From Diphasiastrum complanatum (lineage: Eukaryota; Streptophyta; Lycopodiopsida; Lycopodiales; Lycopodiaceae), in assembly GCA_029204225.1 (NCBI GenBank), contig CM055111.1:26693540-26757539 (forward strand): a stretch of DNA of 64,000 nucleotides, in the 5' to 3' direction. This document shows, in pieces, positions 1 to 9,402 of the stretch; position 1 is the stretch's first letter; each line of letters starts with the position of its first letter. Position numbers and translations under genes: made by a program. Below the pieces are notes generated by a model. That model did not search any database. It was not told where the DNA came from and saw nothing but the letters and a program-made list of their open reading frames with translations.

Positions 1-780
1 GATCTAATGCACGAACATGGAAGAACAATGCATTGTCCTATGCCAGCATCTATTTGTGCACCAATAGCATCAACGACACTACTACGAATTTCTCTACGAG
101 ATTTAGGTTGATATTTATTTATAAAGTGCATGTTTTCTTGGACATTCTTTGCCAACTGGTCACACATGTATTCTTGGAATAGCTTGCCACCCAAATGGAT
201 TGGAGAGACACGGTCTTTTCTCACGTGTAAATCATAGCAATAAAACTCACAAACAATGACTCTATTTCTTTTTGAATGGAAATTTTCAACCAAGCCATCA
301 TCATCATTATCTCCCCCAATCTCATTATCGACACTATGACGAGGGTTTTCAACATCCGGACTTACATGGCTAGAGTTGCACGATACTTGTCCATGAGATA
401 TTTCAGCATGCCAACCACCAGTTCCAAAGGGAAGTAACAACACATAATGCAATGCAGCATAGGAGGAATGCAACTGACTAATTTTTTGCAATCGGTCCTC
501 CATTGAATGGAGTATTATGTCACGTCGTCCGTCAGAAGGAATATCATCCAATGGCATCCAGATTGCAATTTCATTCGTCGTGGGAGAGTTGTACTGTCTA
601 TGCTCTCTATTGTCCAAATTTTTCGAAACTATGCGTAGACGTAGGTCCACTATAGGGTGGATACGCATGATTTTCCCAGCACTCTTGAACAACTTGCAAA
701 ATGGGTTTATCTCCATCAGCATCCGTTGCAACATCTCTAGCACATTACGACGAAGTTTAGGATTAAGAGACATCCTATGA
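1..780 (-). pseudogene. Helitron Rep/helicase N-terminal region (copy H4, runs off the window)
   Basis: On the minus strand the sequence encodes, in order, LNPK...NPFCKLFKSAGKI, RQYNSPTTNEIAI, RHDIILHSMEDRLQKISQLH and ALHYVL(L)LPFGTGGWH, then an acidic linker, then VREFYCY-like and LGGKLFQEYMCDQLAKN motifs. These are the standard landmarks of the Helitron helicase-like N domain just upstream of the Rep HUH motif. Position 1 corresponds to about 20050 in the right-arm copy, so Rep itself lies outside the window. This copy keeps about 930 bp (roughly 375-1303) that the right-arm copy H1 has lost. Strand, order and motif spacing are seen directly; the family assignment is established knowledge. 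Confidence 0.8.
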
Positions 781-781
781 T

Positions 782-1327
782 TCAACTACATCTCTTCACC
801 GCCATCAAATATATTTGTGAAAACGAAGGAGAGGCCTCGGGTAATAGACCGCTAAGTTGCTGACACAATCGTCCAAAAACCCTAAAGTTGTAAGCCCCTC
901 CCCTAGAATTTGCAATCGATTTATCAACTTTAATACCAAAAGAAGCAAACACAAGACAATTGTTAAAACCTCGTATGTACTTTCGAAAGTGGATTCCATC
1001 ATCATCTTCAGATGTATACAATCGAAGTAGATCCTCTGGTGGTGGAAATAGGAGTGGTAGCTTTACCTTTCCTCTCATGTAGCAAGATACACTATTAACT
1101 TCAGGTTTCCATCTTAAAGCTGAACAATGTGGATAGAGGAAAGTCATCTCTCCAAAATCAAGACATATAGGTGCTTCATGAGAGCATGCAACCCTAAACA
1201 ACCGAGGCATTAAAAAGCCTATGCCTTTCCTTCTCATATTGACATACGTATTAGAAATAATTGTTCTTTCAGTAATGGTTTCACAACTCTCGAGAATAGC
1301 TCTTTCAACATAAGAAGAATCGACCAC
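782..1327 (-). pseudogene. Helitron helicase-like N domain, open segment (copy H4)
   Basis: An open stretch of 181 codons whose residues about 60-175 match the Helitron signature: CSALRWKPE, CYMRGKVKLPLLFPPPEDL, IHFRKYIRGFNNCLVFASFG, KVDKSIANSRGGAYNFRVFG and LSGLLPEASPSFSQIY. It ends at a stop just before the LNPK block, so the two parts are separated by a short disruption. The same stretch in another frame gives a hydrophobic run (VLTIVLCLLLLVLKLI). That off-frame run becomes important at 22182, where it is fused to a calmodulin-like gene. Function would have been part of the transposase; this copy is only a fragment. Confidence 0.8.
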
Positions 1328-1379
1328 ATGATCTGCATATCAACATCAGATCTTCTTACACTGGAAAGCTCACCAATGC

Positions 1380-2303
1380 CCCTTGTCCCATTATCATTTC
1401 TTACTTCCATGCTCGTTGCTCTAAAAAGTGACTCCATAGCTTTTTGCTTTGCTCGTCGACGTCGAGCAAGTCTTTTCTTCTTTTTGCCCTTGATTCTTCA
1501 TTAGAAGTTTTGTAGGAGGGGTGTGTTCGCACTTGTTCTAGAGTCACCAATCCAATTGGTGTCAATGATGTCATCCTTCAACGTCCACCACTCTGAACTT
1601 CATAAACACCACCAAGATTACATTGTGTCTGAATGTTTGTTGCTTCAACACTTGAACGTTCAGAAATGTATCTCCTAGTATTCTCACTTGTCAACTCCCT
1701 TTTCTCAACTCAAAAAAAAGATTTAAGAACTTTTTTCTTTGCTTGTCGTCGTCGAGCAAGCCTTTGTTTCTTTTGTGATTTTGATTCAACTTCATGTGTT
1801 TTATACGAAGGGTTGTTACGCACTTGTTCTGGAGTGAGTATCCCAGCTACTGATTATAACCTTGTTATGGAAGGCCCATCAGTTTCCATTGTGCTAACTG
1901 CATTAGTTACATGGGGAGTATTGTCACTCATGATAGTATGGTCCTCCATGATAGCATTGTCACTCATGGGAAAAAGAGGACGTAGTAATCTCCATTTTGA
2001 ACTTCTTCGTCTTGCAAGCCTCCTTATACGTTCAACCCTTGACTCCACATCAGGGGTCTTGTATTTTGGATTGGTATGCACTCCATCCAGAGCTGTAAAG
2101 CCCACTCTTCGCAGTACCCTGGTTGAGTGTTGCCCACTGCCATCACTATCTTCTATTCCTTGGAGCTCCCTCACCAGACTTGTATCATATTCCGGACTAT
2201 AATCATAATACGTTTCCATGGACCCTGCAAGAAACACCAAATTGTTCTCTTCTGACATATTAATATGTTGTCCGACACAATTTACATTTAGGAGAGAGAG
2301 CAT
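1380..2303 (-). pseudogene. Helitron N-terminal Arg-rich triple repeat (copy H4)
   Basis: The minus strand from 2303 begins with an open 149-codon segment (MSEENNLVFLAGSMETYYDY...) that ends at a TAA near 1854. In the following sequence two more units of the same motif can be read. Each unit has the form [TPEQ/LDGV]-[RH]-x-N-P-x-Y-K-T followed by ES[RK] and a very basic block such as RRLARRRQAKKK or RRLARRRSSKW. The three units lie at about 2125-1960, 1840-1680 and 1560-1430. A stop lies between units 1 and 2, another between units 2 and 3, and a frameshift lies within unit 3. The same breaks are found in the other Helitron copies. A DNA-binding role is inferred from composition only. Confidence 0.65.
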
Positions 2304-2924
2304 TAGTTTTGAGACGAAGATTCTAATGAACTATCCAGCTTCACTCAAAATCATTTTCTCAAAAATCCGGACTTCTGTAACCATAACACATTTCCATAGA
2401 CTCTGGAAGAAATGCCAAATTGTTCTCTTATGACATATTAATATGCTGTCCGACACAATTTACATTTAGGAGAGAGCATTAGTTTTGAGACGAAGATTCT
2501 AACAAACTAACCAACTTCACTCAGATTCATTTTTCTCAAAAATCTAGAAGAACTGGCATACAAAACATCAATAATACTTAACATTATTTGCAAATTTCAT
2601 TTGAAGTCTAGCAATTGAGGCTATTTCAAACTTGACGTTGGAAGTTTGTGCAAAAGGTTAAAAGCTTAAAGTCTAAAAGTTTGGCCCTAGAACTTCCAAG
2701 CAAGCTTTTTTCTATAACATGAACTTATCAAGGCTTTCTATTCTCATTATAAAGCTCCATAAATTTCTATCTCGTTTACGGGTAATCTTTGTGGCTCCGT
2801 TTGGAACCTTGCCATATTTTGAATGGAGAGTGCCACTGGTGGAAGGAAAAAACGCTAAAAAGATAAAAGCAGGTGAAATTTGGGCAAATTCTACCAAAAA
2901 GGGGAGTGGTGACCTCATTAGCCC

Positions 2925-3022
<98 letters not shown>

Positions 3023-3437
3023 TTTTAAACTTTTAGTTTTAAAAAGTACCATCCCAAGGTTCACCCTTATTACTACTTTGTTGGCTTTTTTCATTTGAAG
3101 TCTAGCAATTGGGGCTATTTAAACTTGATGTTGGAATTTTGTGCAAAAGGTTAAAAGCTTAAAGTCTAATAGCTTGAGCCTAGAACCTCCAAGCAAGCTT
3201 TTTTTTATAACATGGACTTATCAAGGCTTTGTATTCTCAATATAAAGCTCCATAAATTTCTATCTCATTTACAGGTAGTCTTTGTGGCTCCATTTGGAAT
3301 CTTGCCAAATTTTGAATGTAAAGTGGTAGTGGTGGAAGGACCTATATATAAAAGTAGGTGAAATTTGGGCAAATTCTACCAAACAAGGCAGTGGTGACCT
3401 CATAATTTCCTACAAAATTAGATCTTCGCATAATTTG
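2304..3437 (-). repeat. Helitron leader: two ~330-bp direct repeats around a (TC)n tract
   Basis: No convincing gene. Two diverged copies of one sequence (about 2590-2925 and 3090-3410) lie in direct orientation either side of the (TC)n tract. Each contains the phrases agcttttaaccttttgcac and ggagccacaaagattac on the minus strand. A shorter duplication (about 2310-2560) precedes the first Helitron ATG. The whole block is the inverted counterpart of 17571-18687. It travels with the Helitron copies, so it is probably part of the element or of its original flank. Confidence 0.7.
2928..3016. repeat. (TC)n microsatellite, ~89 bp
   Basis: An uninterrupted TC dinucleotide tract. Its counterpart in the right arm is the shorter (GA)n tract at 18001-18049, so the two arms differ mainly by tract length here. 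Reading frames through it (LSLSLS...) are artefacts. Confidence 0.97.
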
Positions 3438-4687
3438 GTGCACACCAAGTTTAGGATTAAGAGACATCCTATGATTCAACTACATCTCTTCACCGTCCAT
3501 CACATATATTTGTGAAAACGAAGGGGAGGCCTTGGGTAATAGACCGCTAATTTGATGAAACAAACGTCCAAAAACCCTAAAGTTGTAAGCCCCTCCCCTA
3601 GAATTTGCAGTCGATTTATCAACTTTAACACCAAGACAAGCAAACACAAGACAATTGTTAAAACCTCATATGTACTTTCTAAAGTGGATTCCATCATCAT
3701 CTTCAGATGTATACAATCGAAGTAGATCCTCTGGTGGTGGAGGTAGCAGTGGTAGCTTTACCTTTCCGCTCATCTAGCAAGATACACTATTAACTTCATG
3801 TTTCCATCTTAAAGCTGAACAATGTGGATAGAGGAAAGTCATCTCTCCAAAATCAAGACATGTAGGCGCTTCATGAGAGCATGCAACCCTAAACAACCGA
3901 GGCATTAAAGAGCATATGCCTTTCCTTCTCATATTGACATAAGTATTAAAAATAATTGTTCTTTCAGTAACGGTTTCACAACTCTCGAGAATAGCTCTTT
4001 CAACATAAGAAGAATCGACCACATGATCTTGCATATCAACATCAGATCTTCTTACACTGGAAATCTCACCAATGCCCCTTGTCCCATTATCATTTCTTAC
4101 TTCCATGCTCGTTGCTCTAAAAAGTGACTCCATAGCTTTTTGCTTTGCTCGTCGACGTCGAGCAAGTCTTTTTTTCTTTTTGCCCTTGATTCTTCATTAG
4201 AAGTTTTGTAGGAGGGGTGTGTTCGCACTTGTTCTGGAGTCACCAATCCAATTGGTGTCAATGATGTCATCCTTCAACGTCCACCACTCTGAACTACATA
4301 AACACCACCAAGATTAAATTGTGTCTGAATGTTTGTTGCTTCAACACTTGAACGTTCAGAAATGTCTCTCCTAGTATTCTCACTTGTCAACTCCCTTTCT
4401 TCAACTCGAAAAAGAGATTCAAGAACTTTTTTCTTTGCTTGTCGTCGTCGAGCAAGCCTTCGTTTCTTTTGTGATTTTGATTCAACTTCATGTATTTCAT
4501 ACGAAGGGTTGTTACGCTCTTGTTCTCGAGTGAGCATCCCAACTGCTGATTATAACTTTGTTGTGGAAGGCCCATCAGTTTCCATAGTGCTAACTGCATT
4601 GTTACATGGGGAGTATTGTCACTCATGATAGTATTGTCCTCCATGATAATGCAATGCATAATGCAACACATAATGCAATGCAGCATA
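3438..4687 (-). pseudogene. Helitron 5' fragment, copy H3
   Basis: On the minus strand this begins inside unit 1 of the Arg-rich repeat (IMEDNTIMSDNTPHV), runs through units 2 and 3, then MVDSSYVERAILESC (about 4020) and the helicase-like N landmarks down to the LNPK block near 3440. It is broken by the shared stops and by changes of its own (a stop after VNSVSC at about 3774, and altered residues around 3500-3560). Its start is abutted directly to the ALHYV motif of copy H2 at about 4645-4690, across a short sequence in which aatgca is repeated several times. Confidence 0.75.
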
Positions 4688-5137
4688 GGAGGAATGCAAC
4701 TGACTAATTTTTTGCAATCGGTCTTCCATTGAATGGAGTATTATGTCATGTCGTCCGTCAGAAGGAATATCATCCAATGGCATCAAGATTGCAATTTCAT
4801 TCGTCGTGGGAGAGTTGTACTGTCTATGCTCTCTATTGTCCAAATTTTTCGAAACTATGCGTAGACGTAGGTCCACTATAGGGTGGATATGCATGATTTT
4901 CCCAGCACTCTTGAACAACTTGCTAAATGGGTTTATCTCCATCAGCATCGGTTGCAACATCTCTAGCACATCACAACAAAGTTTAGGATTAAGAGACATC
5001 CTATGATTCAACTACATCTCTTCACCGTCCATCACATATATTTGTGAAAATGAAGGGGAGGCCTCGGTAATAGACTGCTAATTTGATGACACAATCGTCC
5101 AAAAACCCTAAAGTTGGAAGCCCCTCCCCTAGAATTT
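4688..5137 (-). pseudogene. Helitron central fragment (3' half of copy H2)
   Basis: The minus strand reads NSRGGA(S)NFRVFG, then LNPKLCCDVLEMLQ, NPFSKLFKSAGKIMHIHP, RLRIVSKNLDNREHRQYNSP, RHDIILHSMEDRLQKISQLH and AALHYV. This is the part of the Helitron that should follow the sequence ending at 22277 on the plus strand. The boundary at 5131-5139 is a direct join to the start of a calmodulin-like gene. The fragment has an indel near 5070 (a base missing in the gaggcctcggtaat stretch compared with copy H4). Confidence 0.75.
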
Positions 5138-5176
5138 GGAGGATCGTGCCAAAAAGTACTTGAGGAGCTTCGACAT
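5129..5176 (-). pseudogene. Calmodulin-like gene: start codon and first 14 codons, cut off by Helitron
   Basis: The minus strand reads ATG for MSKLLKYFLARSSK, then a Phe codon and an immediate TAG inside Helitron sequence. The same first codons occur in the second CML locus at 32772, where they continue into KETSNSYSISS and the rest of the protein. Here the coding sequence is cut after about codon 14 and the remainder of the gene lies at 22278 on the opposite strand. Seen directly by comparing the three places. Confidence 0.85.
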
Positions 5177-5935
5177 GCTTGTAGATCTAATTAGAACTAT
5201 TACAAGGACTCCCCCTGACGGCGAACCTGATGCCCTTCCTGAACTTTACATAGATCTACTTATACTTGAATGAGCTGTTTTTTTTCAAAAGGGGGCTCAC
5301 AATTTTCTGAGCAACAACGAGAGACGCGAAGATGATCAGGCTCAAACTGTCTACGCTTCACAAACGAAACAAATTGCGCGCACTGGTTGATTGCATAGGT
5401 TGCTGGACTCCGAAATTCATACAATTTATGCTTGCGGAACACCACAGCATCTACGAATGAAGTATGAGTCTTCTGTAACGCCAGCAGTACAACGAAGAAT
5501 GAAACACCACTCAAAAGGTATCATTCTTCACACCACGATCTCTCAGACTGCAAATCCACTTGCTGCTTTCTTTATCAGCTAAAGCATCCATCCACTACTT
5601 AACCTACTCAAACACAGAAAGAGCGCAAGAGCGCAGAAACTACAAGAGACAATTGCACGATCCAGGAAGAGGAGGATGAGGAGACGTGCAGAAGAGCGGG
5701 TCATCAATTATGCTCTGCAAATGGTAACAAGAATATCCCGCAATTCTCAAAAGAAAAACGTTAAACAAAGATCAAGGGAATAAGGGGGCGACAGTTAAGT
5801 AGCATAGCTTGAGACTAAGAGCTCCGCAGCTCGTAGAACAGGGAGAGAAGCAAAGCGGTAGATTCAAAGAAAGCTCAAAGCTCCAAAGCCACATGTCACC
5901 TGCCGCCAATAAAAATATAATTGTCACCTTTCAGG
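5177..5935 (-). promoter_or_regulatory. 5' UTR and promoter region of the split calmodulin-like gene
   Basis: This is the reverse complement of the region upstream of the second CML start (about 31580-32771), lacking a ~400-bp insertion that the second locus carries at about 31690-32090. It includes an 84-codon open frame (5514-5260, minus; hydrophobic start MSGVSFFVVLLALQ) that is not preserved in the second copy, so I do not call it a gene; it may act as an upstream ORF in the 5' UTR. If the promoter still works it would now transcribe a 15-codon peptide and antisense-oriented chromosome sequence consisting of Helitron fragments. Confidence 0.6.
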
Positions 5936-6490
5936 CTCTATAAACGTACTGCACACATTATGAATATTATGCCCATTTTTAGACAAATTAAAAAGCAAAA
6001 ATATATGTGTTTGTACAAATTAAAAATTAAAAAGATTTTCCTTTTTTTTTCTTTCCCCCCATGTTGTCTCTACAACTGCCATGTGGTGCATTTTGTAATG
6101 GTCAGTCAAAGTCAGAGTGCCTATTATGTTTCGTAATGTACTTTTAAAAAAAAAAAGAGGAAGGCACCGGGCACAGGCCATTCTGCCCGATTTAACTTTC
6201 CAAAAAAATTTACGCTCGGCCCCTCCGAGCCTTGCTCAATTTTCTTTGAAAATCCAGCAGGTTACTTATACTTTTTTGGCTGATTCCAAGCATTACACTT
6301 TCAACTCCTGGATCAACTTAATGTTCGAACATTTGGACTATAAATAAGATCCTCTTTTCCCGGAGAATTGGTCAAAATACATTTCCGAGCAGCTCACGTG
6401 AGCATTTCCACTGTTTCAGATGACACAACGGAGATCATGCAATTAGTATGGGAGGCTTGAGGAGCATAGCGACTCCCTTTACACATTATC
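5936..6490. other. Intergenic, no gene seen
   Basis: AT-rich sequence without a credible gene. It contains a truncated copy of the foldback element described at 6157. The rest shows nothing I can identify. Confidence 0.5.
6157..6245 (+). mobile_element. Truncated foldback (MITE-like) element
   Basis: Matches the 5' half of the foldback elements at 23981-24097 and 31934-32065: gaggaaggcaccgggcac, ccattctgcccga, then ctttccaaaaaaattta and gctcggcccctccgagcc. The 3' terminal inverted repeat is missing. The 35-bp sequence before it (gtcaaagtcagagtgcc...) also resembles the sequence before the 23.98-kb copy, so the copies share flanking sequence as well. Confidence 0.6.
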
Positions 6491-7141
6491 TTAATCAGTG
6501 TCTCTTACGTATATTGCACAATGCAGATCCTTCAAAATTTTAGAACAAACTGCAAAGCAGAGGAAGGAGATCGTATGTGTGTTGTAATCGCTTACAATCA
6601 TGGATAGCAAGCAGAGATCTGTGCATTTTAGTTGGCTAAAAATGACTCTTAAGATGTCTGAAGGGAGAAGCCCAAAATAACCCATAGCAAGATCTCTAGC
6701 AAGTAGTTTCTCAATTACAGCTTCTGGTAGTACTACTTCTCTCTTCTCATCAACAATCTGAAATGTCATTGGATTTTTCACCCCCTCCACGGTTGAGGCA
6801 AGCCGTGCTCTGGCCCTTCTTCGAGACCTCTGTACTCTTTTTCTCATACTGTGATTGTGAACTGGAAGTTCTGGATCATCTCTGCAGTTCTCACTAGATG
6901 TGTCTAGAGTATCCAAATTCGGAGCTTTGTATTCATGATAAGCGTAAAAGACGTTACGTACATATTTGCCAGAAACTGCAGTAGAATTAAGCAACGTGTT
7001 CTTTGGCCAAGTATCAATCGCCGATTCAAAAATTTGACTTTCATCAACCTTTGACAGCGGCAGACATGAGGGTCTGGGCCGTTTTGCCCCGTCCGAGTCC
7101 ACGTCCGGACGCGTCCGACCCCTGGACGCGAGGTCGGACAC
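6491..7141 (-). CDS. F-box protein exon (partial gene)
   Basis: An open 216-codon segment. Residues about 150-180 read FGLLPSDILRVIFSQLKCTDLCLLS, a good F-box core (the Skp1-binding helix region of SCF ubiquitin ligase subunits). Before it is a basic segment (KRVQRSRRRARARL). The first ~31 residues come from GC-rich sequence that looks like the edge of the neighbouring hAT element, so the true 5' end is probably an upstream exon or was lost. After the F-box the reading continues VCSKILKDLHC. This would suit a spliced F-box (SMI...VCSKIL) but the apparent 46-bp intron (GTAAGC...TTGCAG) does not keep frame, so the 3' structure is unresolved. No substrate-recognition repeats are visible. Gene fragment or partly captured exon are both possible. 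Confidence 0.5.
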   Translation of the reverse strand: MSDLASRGRTRPDVDSDGAKRPRPSCLPLSKVDESQIFESAIDTWPKNTLLNSTAVSGKYVRNVFYAYHEYKAPNLDTLDTSSENCRDDPELPVHNHSMRKRVQRSRRRARARLASTVEGVKNPMTFQIVDEKREVVLPEAVIEKLLARDLAMGYFGLLPSDILRVIFSQLKCTDLCLLSMIVSDYNTHTISFLCFAVCSKILKDLHCAIYVRDTD

Positions 7142-7147
7142 GTCCTT

Positions 7148-7329
7148 TTATATATATATATATATATATTAAGGCTGGACGCGTCCGGCCCCTGACGCGT
7201 ATTTTTAAATTTAAAAAAAAAAAACAAAACAAAACCCGCGGGTCCCTGCAGATAGTCCGCAGCAGCAGAGTGGGCGGAATAGGGCGGAATAGGGAGAGAG
7301 AGAGAGAGAGAGAGAGTGGGAGAGGCATA

Positions 7330-7365
<36 letters not shown>

Positions 7366-7657
7366 TAGATAGATAGATGGGTGGTGTGTGAAAATTGTGT
7401 GTGTGTGTGTGTGTGAAAATTGTGTGTGTGTGAAAAGATTTTGTTGATTTGTGTGCATTCAGTTGTGTGTGTGTGGTGATTTATGTGTGAGAGAGAGAGG
7501 AAGAGACAGAGTGTGAGGGACGGAGAGAGAGAGGATTTGTGTGTGTGCACAGTGTGTGCGTGTGAGTTAAGGATTTAGTTTTAAGGGTGCTTGGGTTTGG
7601 GGTTTAGGGTTTAGGACGGGAGAGCTTGGATTTTCGTGCTTTTGTGTGTGTATGCAT

Positions 7658-7685
<28 letters not shown>
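7148..7685. repeat. Cluster of microsatellites upstream of the hAT coding region
   Basis: Contains (TA)n at 7148-7169, an A-rich run near 7210-7225, (GA)n at 7294-7316, (TG)n at 7331-7352, GATA repeats near 7365-7378, further TG and GA tracts to 7560, and (GA)n at 7659-7685. Two direct copies of a GC-rich phrase (ggacgcgtccgacccctg and ggacgcgtccggcccctg) flank the (TA)n tract. Open frames through this region are artefacts of the repeats. Confidence 0.9.
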
Positions 7686-7686
<1 letters not shown>

Positions 7687-7688
<2 letters not shown>

Positions 7689-8723
7689 GGCTGCTCGGGA
7701 TGAGGTGGAGGTCATGCCCGACAAAAAGTGGCGCTGCCCTGTGTCGAAAGCAGTTCACAGGGAACGCCTCCCAGGTTCGAGCACATCTGGAGGGGTTGAG
7801 AGTCCGACCCACGGAGGGACGCTACGGGATCGACATTTGTATGGTCATCCCCGCTGCGGAGAGGGCTCGCATTATGGAGACATATTTTGAGACAGTTGCT
7901 GAGCTCGACGAGCCGTCCACAGATGCCACGGACTCTATTTCTACTGGTGCACCCACTGCCACCGCCCTTGCCACTGGTACACCCACCGCCCCCACCGTCG
8001 CATCTGCATCCCCCACCGCCGCTGCATCAGCACCCGCCCCCGCCCCCGCCCCCGCCCCCGCCACCGCCACCGCCACCGCCTCCGCCTCCGCCAGTACTCC
8101 CCATGGATCCACAGCCTCCACTGCTGCACCTACGCCTCTGCCATCACCTTCAGATCTGCATGGCCCGTCCACATCCTCCGCTTCCGCACCTGCACCTATG
8201 CCACCACCTCCAGATCCGCATCGTCCATCCACATCCTCCCAGCCATCCACATTCCGAGGCACCAAACAGATGTCCATGCCGATCTTTCAGAGAGGGGCAA
8301 CATAGAGAGTCCACCAGGATCATAGCACAGATGTTCTATGACCTGAACCTCCCCTTTATCATGGTATCATCCCGCATCTTTCGAGAGGCTATCTCGAAAG
8401 TTGTAGTCTGCGGGCCCGGCTACACACCACCCACAGCCGACACACTACGAGGCCCTTTGCTCCAGGACCGGGTTGCATCAGTCAGAGAGAGACTGGCTGC
8501 ACTGCACGAGACTTGGGATAGATACGGTTGTTCCATCATGGCTGATGGGTGGACTGATCATCGTACACGTCCACTCATCAACGTGATTGTTTCCAGTTGT
8601 TACGGTTCCATGTTCTTGCGCAGCATCGACGCCTCCGAGGCAGGGAGAGTGCATTCAGTCAAGTACATTTACGGCATCATTCGCGCGGCGATAGAGGAGG
8701 TCGGGCCATAGCGTGTTATCCAG
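7687..8723 (+). pseudogene. hAT transposase exon 1 (BED finger, linker, DUF659 start)
   Basis: Starts MAARDEVEVMPDKKWRCPV; the next BED-finger half (CRKQFTGNASQVRAHLEG, from 7742) is in another frame, about 2 bp missing, which breaks the Cys-Cys-His finger. A Pro/Ala/Ser/Thr-rich linker (about 7930-8260) follows. After another frame change near 8290-8305 the reading is RIIAQMFYDLNLPF...SRIFREAIS and WDRYGCSIMADGWTDHRTRP, the DUF659 hallmark. The exon ends EEVGP-stop-RVIQ at 8723 before a GT. The TAG at 8709-8711 interrupts an otherwise canonical VIQVVTDNASN motif shared with exon 2. At least two frameshifts and one stop make it a pseudogene. Confidence 0.75.
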
Positions 8724-8852
8724 GTATAATATTGTTTTATTGGTTGCTTGCTCATTTGCTGCTTGATGTTGATACAATAGTTTTGCACAGTTTTCGATTG
8801 ATTGCAATGTGTTTCCGAGCTGTGAACTGATCGTGTGAACGTATCGCGAAAG

Positions 8853-9076
8853 GTTGTGACAGACAATGCGTCCAACTGTCGCGGTATGGGGAAGCTTCTT
8901 ATGGCAGACTACCCATCCATTGTCTGGACTCCATGTGCCGCACACTCACTGGACCTCCTTTTGCATTCCATCGGGCGCCTGCCTTGGGTCAGTGACATTC
9001 TCACGAGGGCACTTGCGGTTGTGGACTTCGTCACACGCAAGCGCCGCATGACGACCCTTTTCCGCACATTCAGCAG
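8853..9076 (+). pseudogene. hAT transposase exon 2
   Basis: The intron 8724-8852 has GT and AG ends and 129 bp. Exon 2 reads VVTDNASNCRGMGKLLMADY, PSIVWTPCAAHSLDLLLHSIG and DFVTRKRRMTTLFRTFS. The TDNASN aspartate and CAAHSLDLLL motif are characteristic of the hAT catalytic core. It is open throughout and the splice phase with exon 3 is correct. Confidence 0.8.
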
Positions 9077-9168
9077 GTAAGCTGCCACTTATTTTTCGGC
9101 TGGTTCAAGATGCTCCATTTTGTTTTTGCTCGTTTCATGTGTGCCTCTAATTTCGTTTGTCAATGCAG

Positions 9169-9402
9169 GCTCGACTTAAAGAAGCCCGCTCGCACCCGCT
9201 TCGCCTACCAGTTCATCATGCCTGAGCGGCTACACAAGCTCAAGGGTGAATTGCGGCACATGGCCACTTCGGCAGAGTTCACCGCCATGGACCTATCCAC
9301 GACTCCAGAGGGCTTGGCCTTCCACGAGATCCTCTTCATGGAGCCTTTATGGGTGGATATGCAGCAGCTGATGGACGTCAAAAACCTGCACTCCTCATCA
9401 TG
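9169..9402 (+). pseudogene. hAT transposase exon 3, truncated
   Basis: The intron 9077-9168 (92 bp) ends TGCAG. Exon 3 continues in frame: RLDLKKPARTRFAYQFIMPERL...LRHMATSAEF...GLAFHEILFMEPLWVDMQQLMDV, matching the TRFA...L block of hAT transposases. The reading ends at a TGA around 9400. The remaining insertion domain, catalytic Glu and the C-terminal dimerisation region are not found downstream. Confidence 0.7.

Larger units (their letters stand above)
1..5137 (-). mobile_element. Left inverted-repeat arm: tandem partial Helitrons
   Basis: Read on the minus strand from 5137 to 1, this stretch holds three head-to-tail pieces of one Helitron: the central part of a copy here called H2 (5137-4688), a 5' part called H3 (4687-3438), and a leader plus 5' part called H4 (3437-1), which continues beyond the window start. 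The pieces match the plus-strand block at 17.57-22.28 kb closely by eye. Helitrons are rolling-circle transposons encoding a Rep/helicase; only Rep-side and N-terminal coding sequence is present and no helicase motif is visible. All pieces carry frameshifts or stops, so none can make a working transposase. Element termini (5' TC, 3' CTRR) were not identified. Confidence 0.8.
7060..9402 (+). mobile_element. Decayed hAT-superfamily DNA transposon
   Basis: A three-exon transposase remnant (BED-like finger, Pro/Ala-rich linker, DUF659-type hAT core) lies at 7687-9402. The GC-rich block 7060-7200, which resembles hAT subterminal sequence, is a plausible 5' end. No matching 3' terminal inverted repeat or 8-bp target duplication was found. 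The C-terminal dimerisation domain is absent, so the element is truncated on the right. Confidence 0.6.

Noticed and set aside
2719-3036. Open frames ending or running in LSLSLS/RERERE (also near 7044-7812, 28584-29172, 61052-61893)
   Set aside because: They are produced by GA/CT dinucleotide tracts, which lack stops in most frames; no domain or conserved start.
5260-5514. 84-codon frame with a signal-like start in the CML 5' flank
   Set aside because: The same region in the second CML locus does not keep the frame, so it is most likely UTR sequence.
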